DNA of 64,000 nt from Muribaculaceae bacterium. GTDB lineage: Bacteria; Bacteroidota; Bacteroidia; Bacteroidales; Muribaculaceae. A model generated the notes under the pieces. That model worked only from the letters and a program-made list of their open reading frames with translations, made no database searches and was not told the origin of the DNA. Both the position numbers and the translations under genes were made by a program. This document shows positions 49,966 to 58,842 of this stretch, in pieces; the first letter of the stretch is position 1, and every line of letters begins with the position of its first letter. Location: positions 1 through 64,000 of the forward strand of contig JAGASI010000005.1 in the NCBI GenBank assembly GCA_017621845.1, written 5' to 3'.

Positions 49966-50466
49966 TGTCCGATAAAACGGGTCAGCGGACAGGAGCGGTT
50001 GGTAGCTCCCCTGATTGAACTGCAAACTCCCGGGCACGGGATGCAGGCGCGTAGCGCCGGGCTGTGATTAACCTCCGGTGTAGGGACGGAGTCCCGAAGC
50101 CGGGGGCGTTAGCGGGTCTTTTTGAGTGAGGGCCGGAGGCCTGAGTTGTGGTAGAGACTCTGCTAATTACAATAAGTTATCCTCTCCGGTTACCACAACC
50201 CGGCCCTCCGGGCCTAAGACACCACTGCTCAGTATACGACACTGCAAGCTTCGGGCCGCCGGCCCTGCGCATGCAGTTAATCACAACGCGGGCCGCCGGC
50301 CCTCGCTCATCTTAATTCAGAATTATTCATCACTGACAGGCTTCGTCCCGAGCTTATTGAACGGCTATAACCGTGGTCTTTCATGTCTATCACATTATTT
50401 TAGAGCCTTCTTGCACGCTGACCTCTACCAACCGCTCCTGTCCACTGACCCATAATTTGTAGGACA
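49966..50466. mobile_element. Non-coding element with ~40-bp terminal inverted repeats
   Basis: The left end (49966-50005) and right end (50425-50466) are inverted copies: both read GGGTCAG(C/T)GGACAGGAGCGG followed by TTGGTAG inward and begin TGTCC outward. The core of 27 bases differs at one position. Between them lie GC-rich repeats shared with 1-425: 50242-50287 matches 1-46, and 50126-50150 is the reverse complement of 41-65. No transposase or plausible ORF is inside. It looks like a MITE-like or nested repeat element; no target-site duplication was established. Confidence 0.65.
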
Positions 50467-50484
50467 TTCATAAATCATTGATGG

Positions 50485-51045
50485 CTATTGGAAAAGTAGG
50501 CCGTTGGCGGCGAGGTCGGTAAGGGCGAGGCCTTGGAGGTCTTTGGGGGAGAGCAAGAGGGCGTCGTGGGAGGGCCAGGCGACTGCGATGTCGGGGTCAT
50601 CGTAGCGTAGGGTGTGTTCGGCCCGGGGTTGGTAGGTGTTGTCGACCTTGTATTGGAAGACGGCTTCGTCGCTGAGGACAACAAATCCGTGAGCCATGCC
50701 GCGTGGGACAAACAGCTGACGGTGGTTGGCTTCTGATAGCTCGATGGCTGTCCATTGCTTGAAGGTGGGACTTGATTGCCTGAGGTCGACAATAACGTCT
50801 ATTACACGTCCGAGAGAGACGCGCACCAATTTGGCTTGTGCGGCCTCGCCGGCCTGAAAATGTAGTCCCCGCAGTACTCCACGGCTCGACTTGGACTCAT
50901 TGTCTTGGACAAACTCGACGTGGCGCCCTACATAAGCGTCAAACAGGTCTTGACGGAAGGTCTCGGTGAAATAGCCTCGGGGGTCGCCCCAGATCTTGGG
51001 CTCGACGATAAACGCGTCGTGTATGGTGGTAGGGATAAATTGCAT
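50485..51045 (-). CDS. rfbC: dTDP-4-dehydrorhamnose 3,5-epimerase
   Basis: The 186-residue RmlC enzyme makes dTDP-4-keto-L-rhamnose for surface polysaccharides. Motifs seen are GYFTETFRQD, the catalytic-His region RGLHFQ, VRVSLGRVIDVIVDLR and the C-terminal ARFEYKVDN-like FQYKVDNTY. Start ATG at 51045. Other rml genes are not in the window. It is divergent from the next gene. Confidence 0.95.
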   Translation of the reverse strand: MQFIPTTIHDAFIVEPKIWGDPRGYFTETFRQDLFDAYVGRHVEFVQDNESKSSRGVLRGLHFQAGEAAQAKLVRVSLGRVIDVIVDLRQSSPTFKQWTAIELSEANHRQLFVPRGMAHGFVVLSDEAVFQYKVDNTYQPRAEHTLRYDDPDIAVAWPSHDALLLSPKDLQGLALTDLAANGLLFQ

Positions 51046-51067
51046 GGGAATGGAGTATAATTTGATG

Positions 51068-51084
51068 CAAATTTACTACTTTTG
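51068..51084. promoter_or_regulatory. Overlapping divergent promoter elements for rfbC and the nucleotidyltransferase gene
   Basis: TAAATTTG on the minus strand (51068-51075) faces rfbC, and TACTTTTG on the plus strand (51077-51084) faces the gene at 51105. Neither has a good TTG at 19-20 bases. Simultaneous use of both seems unlikely because they nearly touch. Confidence 0.5.
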
Positions 51085-51104
51085 TATGTAAAAAATATCA
51101 AGAC

Positions 51105-52268
51105 ATGAATATTATACTTGCTGATCCACGCGACGTGCGTGATAATCTGTTGCCATTGACCTATACGCGTCCGATAAGTGAGATAAGGGTAGGTATCACG
51201 ACCCTTGCTGAAAAATGGTCTCGGTTTATTCCCGGTGAATATTATTATCAGACAGCCGAATACTTGTCAACCAAATACCGTTCATATGAAGGGACGGTAG
51301 ATGCCGGGGTGTTGTATGTAAGGTCAAATGTAGTGGCTGACTGCCGTTTGGCCGAAGCGGTGAAAGCTCTTGTGCCCGGGCAGGCTTTGTTTGATGCCAA
51401 TCACGTCATGATTGCCCAACGGGGCGGTACCGGTGAGGTGGCGAGTATGAACTTGGATTACAGTCCGTTGCAGGTCACTGAGCTATATGATATTTTCATG
51501 ATTAATGGTCGGGTCTTGGAGCAGGACTTTGAGGTACTTGGCCAAGCGGGAGTGCCGTTGTCGCCGACGGTTACGGTAATAGGTCCCCGCGAGAGGGTTT
51601 ATGTAGACCCACGGGCAACGTTTGTCGAGGGTTGTGTGCTTAACACACTCGGTGGTCCGATATATATTGGCCCCGAGGCACAAGTCATGGAAGGCTCGTG
51701 TCTGCGAGGTCCGGTGGCCGTGTGCGAGGGCTCATCGGTCAATATGGGTGCCAAAATTTATGGAGCCACGACTATCGGCCCACACTCCAAGGTCGGTGGG
51801 GAGCTTAATAATGTCGTGATATTCGGCTACTCCAATAAGGCTCACGACGGCTTTCTTGGTAATGCTGTCGTCGGCGAATGGTGCAATATCGGAGCAGGAG
51901 CAACAGCCTCCAATCTCAAGAATGATTATACCGAAATCAAGTTGTGGAATTATCCCAAGCGTCGTTTTGTGCGCACCGGATTGCAGTTCTGTGGCGCTAT
52001 CATCGGTGACCACTCCAAGATTGGTATCAATGCGATGCTGAATACGGCGACCGTTTTAGGCGTGGGTGTCAATATCCATGGTGCCGGTTATCCGCGTCCG
52101 TTCCTGGCATCTTTCAGCGAGGGGTCGACCGCGGGATTTAACGATGTGGTGATGAGCAAGTTCTTTGATACGGCCACCAAGGTTATGGCACGCCGTGGTA
52201 TAGAGCTGACCGATGTTGACCGTGGAATTCTTATCAAAGTGAGAGAGCTTGCCGAGGCTTACCGCTAA
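51105..52268 (+). CDS. GlmU-like sugar nucleotidyltransferase with left-handed beta-helix
   Basis: The 387-residue protein begins MNIILADPRDVRDNLLPLTY, typical of the Bacteroidota NTP_transf_4/GlmU-related family. The second half has hexapeptide repeats of a left-handed beta-helix (IYIGPEAQVMEGSCLRGPVAV, read in short units; ATTIGPHSKVGGELNNVVI; WCNIGAGATASNLKND). It is likely to transfer a nucleotidyl and perhaps an acyl group to a sugar phosphate; substrate unknown. Followed by a B3/4 gene. Confidence 0.87.
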   Translation: MNIILADPRDVRDNLLPLTYTRPISEIRVGITTLAEKWSRFIPGEYYYQTAEYLSTKYRSYEGTVDAGVLYVRSNVVADCRLAEAVKALVPGQALFDANHVMIAQRGGTGEVASMNLDYSPLQVTELYDIFMINGRVLEQDFEVLGQAGVPLSPTVTVIGPRERVYVDPRATFVEGCVLNTLGGPIYIGPEAQVMEGSCLRGPVAVCEGSSVNMGAKIYGATTIGPHSKVGGELNNVVIFGYSNKAHDGFLGNAVVGEWCNIGAGATASNLKNDYTEIKLWNYPKRRFVRTGLQFCGAIIGDHSKIGINAMLNTATVLGVGVNIHGAGYPRPFLASFSEGSTAGFNDVVMSKFFDTATKVMARRGIELTDVDRGILIKVRELAEAYR

Positions 52269-52351
52269 GTATAAAAAGTATAAAAAAATAATCATGATAT
52301 GTCATGGTTTAACAAAGAGCTTCAAGATATATTGTGATAAATCGAGACGCT

Positions 52352-53044
52352 ATGGAAATTAAATTTGATGAAACGATAAGAGAAAAGGCGCCGGGAGTCA
52401 GGTTGCTTGTCGGCGAGGCAACTGTGGTTGACAGTCCTACCGATGATCGGTTATGGAGTGAGATTGAGACGGTGAGTAAGCGTATCGCTGAGTCTTATGA
52501 GATGCCGATGGTCAACAAGCGTCCCGGCATAGCCGCCACCCGCGCCGCCTATAAGGCCTGTGGCAAAGAACCTAACCGCTATCGGCCCTCGACCGAGGCC
52601 ATGTGTCGCCGCATTGTGCGTGGTGACGGGCTTTATCGCACTACGGCTATTGTTGATCTTATTAACCTCGTGTCGATAGTGTCGGGCTACTCGATAGGAG
52701 CCTTTGACCGGGACAAGATAGAGGGTGAAGTGTTGACTCTCGGTGTAGGCCGAGAGGGAGAACCTTATGAGGCTATCCATCGAGGCCCCTTGAATATTGC
52801 CGGGATGCCTGTCCTGAGAGATAGTGTTGGCGGCATTGCTACTCCCACCAGTGACAATGCCCGCACGTGTATGACATCCTTGACGCGCCACTTGTTGATT
52901 GTCGTCAACATCTATGGCGAGGAAATGGACCCTGAGGGTGTGGTCAGCTATACGACCCGACTATTGCGGGACTATGCCCACGCGACAGATATTGCTTTTA
53001 ATATATGGTCACCTGACGCAACAGCGCCGGTGTATATGGAATAA
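52352..53044 (+). CDS. B3/4 domain protein (PheT-like tRNA-editing fold)
   Basis: The 230-residue protein contains the B3/4 fold found in phenylalanyl-tRNA synthetase beta (VNKRPGIAATRAAYKACGKE, NRYRPSTEAMCRRIVRGDGL, LVDLINLVSIVSGYSIGAFD-like segment). Stand-alone B3/4 proteins are suspected to be tRNA-editing factors. I chose the ATG at 52352; an in-frame GTG six codons earlier is possible. Confidence 0.88.
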   Translation: MEIKFDETIREKAPGVRLLVGEATVVDSPTDDRLWSEIETVSKRIAESYEMPMVNKRPGIAATRAAYKACGKEPNRYRPSTEAMCRRIVRGDGLYRTTAIVDLINLVSIVSGYSIGAFDRDKIEGEVLTLGVGREGEPYEAIHRGPLNIAGMPVLRDSVGGIATPTSDNARTCMTSLTRHLLIVVNIYGEEMDPEGVVSYTTRLLRDYAHATDIAFNIWSPDATAPVYME

Positions 53045-53065
53045 ACCATTTAATAATAGGAAATT

Positions 53066-55102
53066 ATGCTTAAAATTACAACATTGTTGTGTGCTGTGGC
53101 TGCATTGGCTCTCAATGCCTCGGCTCAGGAGCACACCAAGAGCCTTGACATCAAAGGGCTCGATGATGCTATTTCGCCCAAAACCGACTTTTTCCACCAC
53201 GTCAATACCAAGTGGCAGAAAGATCATCCGCTGACGGCAGAATATTCGACCTATGGACAGTTTAATATCCTCAACGACTCGTCCAACAACCGTGTTCGTC
53301 GTCTTGTGGCAGGGCTGTCGGCGACAAACCCCCAACCCGGCACCAATGCCTATAAGATAGCAGCAGTCTATGAGCTGGCCATGGACTCGGTGCGCCGCAA
53401 CCGCGAGGGTGCCACTCCTATCAAGGGCAAACTTGCCAAAATCGAAAACGCTAAGCCTTCAGAGATGGCCGACCTGCATCGCTGGATGCAGCGTTATGAA
53501 CAGAGCCCGCTGTATGGTGTGGGTATGCAAGAGGATCTGGCCAATAGTAATGTATATGCCTTGTACTTGGGTAGTGTTGGCCTGGGTCTCGGTGACCGTG
53601 ACTATTATCTGCTCAATGATAAAGAGCATAAAAAGGTGCGTGACGCCTATGTGCGACTGATTGAGACTGACATGCAGCTGGCCGGCTATAGCAAGAAAGA
53701 CGCCAAGCGTGTTGCACGTAATGTTATGAAAATCGAGAAACTGATGGCCGACTCGACCTGGACTCGTGAACAGAGCCGCGACATCCCCGCCATGTATAAC
53801 CCGATGACCATCGAACAGATTGAGACCATGTATCCCAATCTCCCTGTACGTGCTATAGTCGCCGACCTTGGTATCGAGATGCCTCAGACAATAATTGTCA
53901 CTGAGAAAAACACTGTCAAACAAGCTGATAATCTTATGAAGTCGTTGACAGACCGAGAGAAAAAAGATTTCTATCTATGGAAAATCGTCAGTGACGCTGC
54001 CGGGACATTGAGCGATGACTTTGCTGACGCGTCATTGGAATTTTCTAAGGTTATGTCAGGTATTACCCAACAGCGTCCACGTTGGAAGAAAGCTCTCAGC
54101 GCTGTCGAGGGCGTTATGGGTGAGGGCATCGGGCAACTCTATGTCGAGAAATATTTCCCCGAGAGTTCCAAACAGTATATGATCGGACTGGTCGAAAACC
54201 TCAGGAAAGCTCTGGGCAAACACATCATCAACCTGCCTTGGATGACCGATGATACTAAGTTTGAGGCGCTTAAGAAACTTAACACTATTACGGTCAAAAT
54301 TGGCTATCCCGACAAATGGAAAGATTATTCCAAACTCGAGATTGACCCCACGCTAAGTTATTATGAGAACATGGACCGCGCCGGACAATGGGCCGTTGAC
54401 CGTCAGCTCGAGAAGTGGGGCAAGCCTGTCGACCGCACTGAGTGGGCGATGACTCCCCAGACTATTAATGCCTATTATAATCCCCTGTTTAACGAGATAG
54501 TGTTTCCTGCCGGAATTTTACAGGCACCTTTCTATGACCCCGAGTCAACTGACGCCGAGAATTATGGCGGTATCGGTGTTGTAATCGGTCATGAGATGAC
54601 CCATGGCTTTGATGACCAGGGTTGTAACTTTGACTCTGACGGTAATATGGTCAATTGGTGGACCGATGAAGATCGTGCCGCTTTTACCGAGAAGACCAAG
54701 GGCCTCGGTGCTCAGTTTGACGAGGTGGAAGTTCTTCCCGGTCTCCATGCCAATGGCACGTTTACTATGGGTGAGAATATCGCTGACCAGGGAGGCCTGC
54801 GTATCGCCTATACGGCTTTCCTTGATAGCCAGAAAAAGAAAGGTGTCGATATCGAGAGCGAGGATGCCAAGATTGAGGGCTTTTCTCCTGCCCAGATCTT
54901 CTATATGAATTTTGCCAATCTGTGGGCCAATAATATACGTGATGAGCAAATAAGGGTGTATACCGGTACTGACCCCCACTCGTTGGGTGTAAACCGCGTG
55001 AATGTCTCGCTGCGCAACATCGAGCCCTTCTTCAAAGCCTTTGATATCAAAGAAGGAGACAAGATGTTCCGTCCCGCCTCAGAGCGTGTGATTATCTGGT
55101 AA
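53066..55102 (+). CDS. pepO: M13 family zinc endopeptidase (PepO/neprilysin-like)
   Basis: The 678-residue peptidase has a Sec signal (MLKITTLLCAVAALALNASA), the zinc motif HEMTH (His509, His513), the third ligand in GENIAD (Glu570), NAYYNPLFNEIVFPAGILQ upstream of the zinc site and a C-terminal C-terminal RP-containing FRPASERV. It is a periplasmic or secreted oligopeptidase. It lies 21 bases after the B3/4 gene. Confidence 0.95.
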   Translation: MLKITTLLCAVAALALNASAQEHTKSLDIKGLDDAISPKTDFFHHVNTKWQKDHPLTAEYSTYGQFNILNDSSNNRVRRLVAGLSATNPQPGTNAYKIAAVYELAMDSVRRNREGATPIKGKLAKIENAKPSEMADLHRWMQRYEQSPLYGVGMQEDLANSNVYALYLGSVGLGLGDRDYYLLNDKEHKKVRDAYVRLIETDMQLAGYSKKDAKRVARNVMKIEKLMADSTWTREQSRDIPAMYNPMTIEQIETMYPNLPVRAIVADLGIEMPQTIIVTEKNTVKQADNLMKSLTDREKKDFYLWKIVSDAAGTLSDDFADASLEFSKVMSGITQQRPRWKKALSAVEGVMGEGIGQLYVEKYFPESSKQYMIGLVENLRKALGKHIINLPWMTDDTKFEALKKLNTITVKIGYPDKWKDYSKLEIDPTLSYYENMDRAGQWAVDRQLEKWGKPVDRTEWAMTPQTINAYYNPLFNEIVFPAGILQAPFYDPESTDAENYGGIGVVIGHEMTHGFDDQGCNFDSDGNMVNWWTDEDRAAFTEKTKGLGAQFDEVEVLPGLHANGTFTMGENIADQGGLRIAYTAFLDSQKKKGVDIESEDAKIEGFSPAQIFYMNFANLWANNIRDEQIRVYTGTDPHSLGVNRVNVSLRNIEPFFKAFDIKEGDKMFRPASERVIIW

Positions 55103-55121
55103 TCAATTCTCTAAAGTGCAT

Positions 55122-55165
55122 AAAAAACAGCCGGTCGCATGATTGATGCAATCGGCTGTTTTTAT
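55122..55165. terminator. Bidirectional terminator between pepO and the phytase gene
   Basis: AAAAACAGCCG (55123-55133) pairs with CGGCTGTTTTT (55153-55163), giving T-runs on both strands. It can end both pepO (plus) and the minus-strand phosphatase gene. Confidence 0.85.
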
Positions 55166-55243
55166 ATTTAAATGTGTGCCATTATCTATATATTTGACCG
55201 CGGATGCGGTCAATCGACCTGGTTGGTTATGGCACGGCTGTGG

Positions 55244-56509
55244 TTATTGGGCGTATAGGGGGACACAGCGCATCATGTAGTCGCGGGCTTGCCCCCAGGG
55301 GATGTACAGGCGAGAGTCGGAGCCGGGCAACGGGGTGGGGCGCTCGTTGATGTCAAAGCGCACATAGTAGTGTCCCGACTTCTTGGCCTTAAATAGTATA
55401 ATCTGTAGGTTGGCGGCCATAGGTACTACGTCAAAGTCGCGCCAATGACCTGCCACGGTGTCCCAGTAGTTGGTAACATAGTAGCATCCGGGAAGTCTCA
55501 GCAGAGACAGCAGAGGCATGATGGTCTCGGCGTGTCCAAAGCGCAAGTCGACTACGGCCGGATTGTTGCCCTGGATGGCGGCGTCAGTGGTCTCAATGAG
55601 GTTAAGCACCAGAGCCGCGGCGATGTCGGCCGGGACTGACGAGACGGTTGTAGCGGTGCGTTGGAGGTATTGACGCAGGTTGAAACATGACCATAGAGCG
55701 TTCCACTCGTCGGTTGTGAAGTATTGGTCGGAGTTGGAGACCATTGACATTGCCGATAGACCGGCGATGACATAGTATTCGGCAAGAGCCAGGTCACGTG
55801 CGCCTTCAGCCGACCCAAAGGGGTAGTCGAGGCCGAGGACCCTGGTGATGGCCGAGGTTGGGCAGTGAGACTCCATATACTCGTCATAGGCCGGCTTCCA
55901 TATGTTGTTGCGACGAAAATCGAGATAGTCGTTGTCGACGTCAAACGGACGCATTAGCTTGGAATTGACTCGTCCGGTAGATGTGGTGAATGTCAGTCGG
56001 TTGTTGAGGCGGTCAAGTTGATGGACAAATGAGAACATGCTCATCATTGAGCGCGGAGAGTAGGACGAGAGTGCATTGATGAGTGTCCCCTCAGTAAATA
56101 GCTGAGGATAGTTGGCAAACATGCGTGATGCTATGGCTCGTTGTTCGGCCATGCCTAAGGAGTCAAGAGCGCCCCATTGGCCGTTGGAACGACGTATTAC
56201 CTCATTGTTGAGTGTCATAAGTTTGCGGCCGAGAGGCGTGATACATCCGATCGAGTCGGCATGGTCAAGGGCACGCTTGAGTTTCAAGCAGTTGGCCGAT
56301 GAGGCCGGGTATCGAGCCCCGTGACGGCCAACATGATTGATGTATACCGCAGTCAACGAGTCGGGAATGTTGACTTGGGGGATGTTAGTGGGGTAGGGTG
56401 TTAGCGAGCCTTCACATTGTGTGGCTGTATATTTGGTGGCCATCGGGTCGGCGGCGTGGGCTGATAGAACGGCCAGCACGACAAGTATACTTAATAAAAA
56501 CTTCTTCAT
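55244..56509 (-). CDS. Histidine phosphatase, MINPP-type phytase
   Basis: The 421-residue protein has a Sec signal (MKKFLLSILVVLAVLSAHAA), the catalytic RHGARYP (62-68) and the proton-donor HAE (326-328) of multiple inositol-polyphosphate phosphatases. Gut Bacteroidetes MINPP enzymes break down dietary phytate. Length and placement of both motifs fit. Other histidine acid phosphatases are the alternative. Confidence 0.9.
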   Translation of the reverse strand: MKKFLLSILVVLAVLSAHAADPMATKYTATQCEGSLTPYPTNIPQVNIPDSLTAVYINHVGRHGARYPASSANCLKLKRALDHADSIGCITPLGRKLMTLNNEVIRRSNGQWGALDSLGMAEQRAIASRMFANYPQLFTEGTLINALSSYSPRSMMSMFSFVHQLDRLNNRLTFTTSTGRVNSKLMRPFDVDNDYLDFRRNNIWKPAYDEYMESHCPTSAITRVLGLDYPFGSAEGARDLALAEYYVIAGLSAMSMVSNSDQYFTTDEWNALWSCFNLRQYLQRTATTVSSVPADIAAALVLNLIETTDAAIQGNNPAVVDLRFGHAETIMPLLSLLRLPGCYYVTNYWDTVAGHWRDFDVVPMAANLQIILFKAKKSGHYYVRFDINERPTPLPGSDSRLYIPWGQARDYMMRCVPLYAQ

Positions 56510-56527
56510 TTTGTCAGGGTTAGTTGT

Positions 56528-56535
56528 TATCTTTG
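56528..56535 (+). promoter_or_regulatory. Candidate -7 element of the small TPR-like gene
   Basis: TATCTTTG (56528-56535), 22 bases before the ATG at 56558. No good TTG at the usual distance. Confidence 0.45.
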
Positions 56536-56557
56536 TGGCGTAAAATTACAAAAAAAT

Positions 56558-56785
56558 ATGGATACTCAAGATTTTAAATATATAAACAATGGAGAACGCG
56601 ATATGGTGCGCGCCCGTGTATTGTATAATGAAGGTCGCGAGCGGTGGCAACGCGGCGACCGAGCCGGCGCTATAGCCGCCTATGAAGAGTCGGCGAGTCT
56701 TGACCCCTCGGGCCCCGGCGCTGTCGCCCTCGATATGACACGCGATATCATGGATTTTTATGACAAAAATCAATTCAATCCCTGA
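56558..56785 (+). CDS. Small TPR-like protein
   Basis: The 75-residue product contains one tetratricopeptide-like helix pair (ARVLYNEGRERWQRGDRAGA IAAYEESASLDP, read in two parts) and a C-terminal helix. I do not recognise a named family beyond the TPR. It stands alone and divergent from the phytase gene. It might bind a partner protein. Confidence 0.7.
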   Translation: MDTQDFKYINNGERDMVRARVLYNEGRERWQRGDRAGAIAAYEESASLDPSGPGAVALDMTRDIMDFYDKNQFNP

Positions 56786-56987
56786 GGGAAATGTGGATAT
56801 TATGGGGCAGGCTCTAAAACATATTTTAAATTAATATGACTATTTGGACTTATGTTTTTGGTCCAAAATAGTCCAAATTACGAGTAAACAGAAAATAAGT
56901 TTTTGCTATAATGAAAAAAAATATAAATTTGTGTGCGATATCTAATTCTGCATAACTTATATAACTAATCAAATAAAAAAGTTAATT

Positions 56988-57341
56988 ATGGCACAAGAAC
57001 AAAAAGTTAAAACAGGAATGGCCACCGCTTCAATGTGGTGTGGAATAGTAGCAGCGGTAATCGGTCTCGCCCCCTTTATAAGCGGGTGGTTCTTACTCCT
57101 TTATTGGGCTGTGTGGGTACTTGCTATCCTCTCGATTGTTTTCGGCGTTATTGCTATCGTGAAAAAACAACCGTTGGTTAAACCAGTAGTAGGAATGGTA
57201 TTAAGTGTGTTCGGTTTACTTTGTCCTTCAATGTTTGCAGAACAATTTGCCAAAAATGCAATAAAGTCAGCCGGCAGTGCTGTATCAGCAGCTCACAGCA
57301 TCGCAAGCGAAGTCGATGCATACGATGACCTCGACTTCTAA
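56988..57341 (+). CDS. Small DUF4190-like membrane protein
   Basis: The 117-residue protein has three hydrophobic segments (about 13-30, 33-55, 65-80), the pattern of DUF4190-like small membrane proteins (GIVAAVIGLAPFISGWFLLL; LAILSIVFGVIAIVKKQ), and a soluble C-terminal Ala/Ser-rich tail. Function unknown. A terminator hairpin follows at 57399-57435. Confidence 0.75.
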   Translation: MAQEQKVKTGMATASMWCGIVAAVIGLAPFISGWFLLLYWAVWVLAILSIVFGVIAIVKKQPLVKPVVGMVLSVFGLLCPSMFAEQFAKNAIKSAGSAVSAAHSIASEVDAYDDLDF

Positions 57342-57398
57342 TTTTAAGAGATTGATATAAATCATTTTTTTTCGGATTTTTTTAAGTTCGGGAGAAGC

Positions 57399-57437
57399 AA
57401 AATCCTTGTGCATTATTGTTATGCATGAGGATTTTAT
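57399..57437 (+). terminator. Terminator after the DUF4190-like gene
   Basis: A 15-bp stem with two G-T pairs (57399-57413 with 57421-57435) and a 7-base loop, ending in TTTT. Confidence 0.75.
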
Positions 57438-57619
57438 ACTATATAAGAGTCAAAACCTCGGATTGATAATCCATTGATTTTGGATTAACGGATGGGATTG
57501 GTTGTAACGTGAATAATGCGCTCCTGTTTGCTGCGCCGTCTGTTTCATGCGCCGTGTGGCTTGCAGGAATTTTTGCGTGAAATTTTTGTGCAGAAAATTT
57601 TGAATAAATTGCTGAAAGG

Positions 57620-57651
57620 TTTGGAAATGAGCGGATAAATGTCTAACTTTG
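57620..57651 (+). promoter_or_regulatory. Promoter of the rplM-rpsI-rpsB-tsf operon
   Basis: TTG, 20-base spacer, then TAACTTTG ending about 57651. Transcription would start roughly 100 bases before the rplM start. Confidence 0.8.
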
Positions 57652-57659
57652 CAGTCCGA

Positions 57660-57762
57660 TTATGTCCAAAATAAGACAGGTCACACCGCCGAGGCGCTTC
57701 TTGGCCGGGTGCTTTTGTTGTGTGTGGCCACCATTATTTAACTATTAGTCAATTAATTAAAA
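57660..57762 (+). promoter_or_regulatory. Structured leader of rplM
   Basis: GGTCACAC (about 57680-57687) can pair with GTGTGGCC (about 57721-57729), enclosing a CGCCGAGGCG hairpin. Placement between promoter and rplM suggests an autoregulatory ribosomal-protein leader; L13 leaders have been described for Bacteroidia, but I cannot verify a match. Confidence 0.5.
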
Positions 57763-58242
57763 GTGGATACTTTAAGTTACAAAACATTAACCCCCAATGC
57801 CCAGAGCGTTGAACGTGAATGGGTAGTTATCGACGCTACCGATCAGGTGCTCGGCCGTCTTTGTGCCAAAGTTGCCAAAATCTTGCGTGGTAAGTACAAA
57901 CCCTGTTTCTCGCCCAACGTTGAATGTGGCGACAATGTGATTATCGTCAATGCCGATAAGATTGTTCTCACCGGCAAGAAAATGACTGATAAAATCTATC
58001 TTAACTATACAGGCTATCCCGGTGGACAGCGTGAACTCACTCCCGAGCGCTTGATGAAAAAGTCATACAACAAGCATATCAAGGCCGGCATACACCCCTT
58101 GTTTATGCGCGTCATGAAAGGTATGCTTCCTAAGAACGCCATGGGTCGTCGCCTTATTGGCAACCTCCATGTGTACAATGGCGCTAACCACCCCCACGAG
58201 GCTCAAAATCCCAAAGTTATTGACATTAACACATTGAAATAA
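57763..58242 (+). CDS. rplM: 50S ribosomal protein L13
   Basis: The 159-residue protein starts at GTG and reads MDTLSYKTLTPNAQSVEREW, the usual N-terminus of Bacteroidota L13, with GRLCAKVAKILRGKYKPCFS and GMLPKNAMGRRLIGNLHVY. It is an early 50S assembly protein. rpsI follows after 8 bases, the normal L13-S9 pair. Confidence 0.97.
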   Translation: MDTLSYKTLTPNAQSVEREWVVIDATDQVLGRLCAKVAKILRGKYKPCFSPNVECGDNVIIVNADKIVLTGKKMTDKIYLNYTGYPGGQRELTPERLMKKSYNKHIKAGIHPLFMRVMKGMLPKNAMGRRLIGNLHVYNGANHPHEAQNPKVIDINTLK

Positions 58243-58250
58243 TCGCAAGC

Positions 58251-58637
58251 ATGGAAACAGTTAACGCAGTAGGCCGCCGTAAAGCAGCCGTTGCACGTGT
58301 TATCCTCAAAGAAGGTAACGGTGCCATCACTATCAACAAACGCCCCCTCGAAGTCTATTTCCCTTCTTCGATACTTCAATTCATTGTAAAACAACCTTTG
58401 ACAACACTCGGTGTCGACGGCAACTATGACATTCACGTCAATCTTGACGGTGGTGGTTATAAGGGACAAGCCGAGGCATTGCGTCTCGGTATTGCCCGTG
58501 CTCTGGTTAAAGTTAACCCCGAGGACAAGGCTGTTCTTCGTCGTGCCGGCTTCATGACTCGCGACCCCCGTACTGTCGAGCGTAAGAAACCCGGTCAGCC
58601 CAAAGCTCGTAAACGCTTCCAATTCTCGAAACGTTAA
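58251..58637 (+). CDS. rpsI: 30S ribosomal protein S9
   Basis: The 128-residue protein begins METVNAVGRRKAAVARVIL and ends in the basic tail KKPGQPKARKRFQFSKR that reaches the P-site tRNA. It pairs with rplM. Confidence 0.98.
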   Translation: METVNAVGRRKAAVARVILKEGNGAITINKRPLEVYFPSSILQFIVKQPLTTLGVDGNYDIHVNLDGGGYKGQAEALRLGIARALVKVNPEDKAVLRRAGFMTRDPRTVERKKPGQPKARKRFQFSKR

Positions 58638-58842
58638 TACAGCATCCTTTTACCGGCAGGTGGATGTCGACGATTGGTGTCCCGCTGTTTTTATGTGGGG
58701 CTTGAAATATCTTATCGCTTGAGTGCCACTCTGTCAGTTTTAAAAATATTGTGTTTAGTATCTAAACCTCGTGGATGGACACGTTCCCTACCTCGTGGTT
58801 GTAAAAATTAAAAAGAACGTAAACAACCCCATTATTACAATT

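Noticed and set aside
50126..50455. Plus-strand frame of 109 codons inside the inverted-repeat element
   Set aside because: Built from dispersed repeats; no credible protein features.
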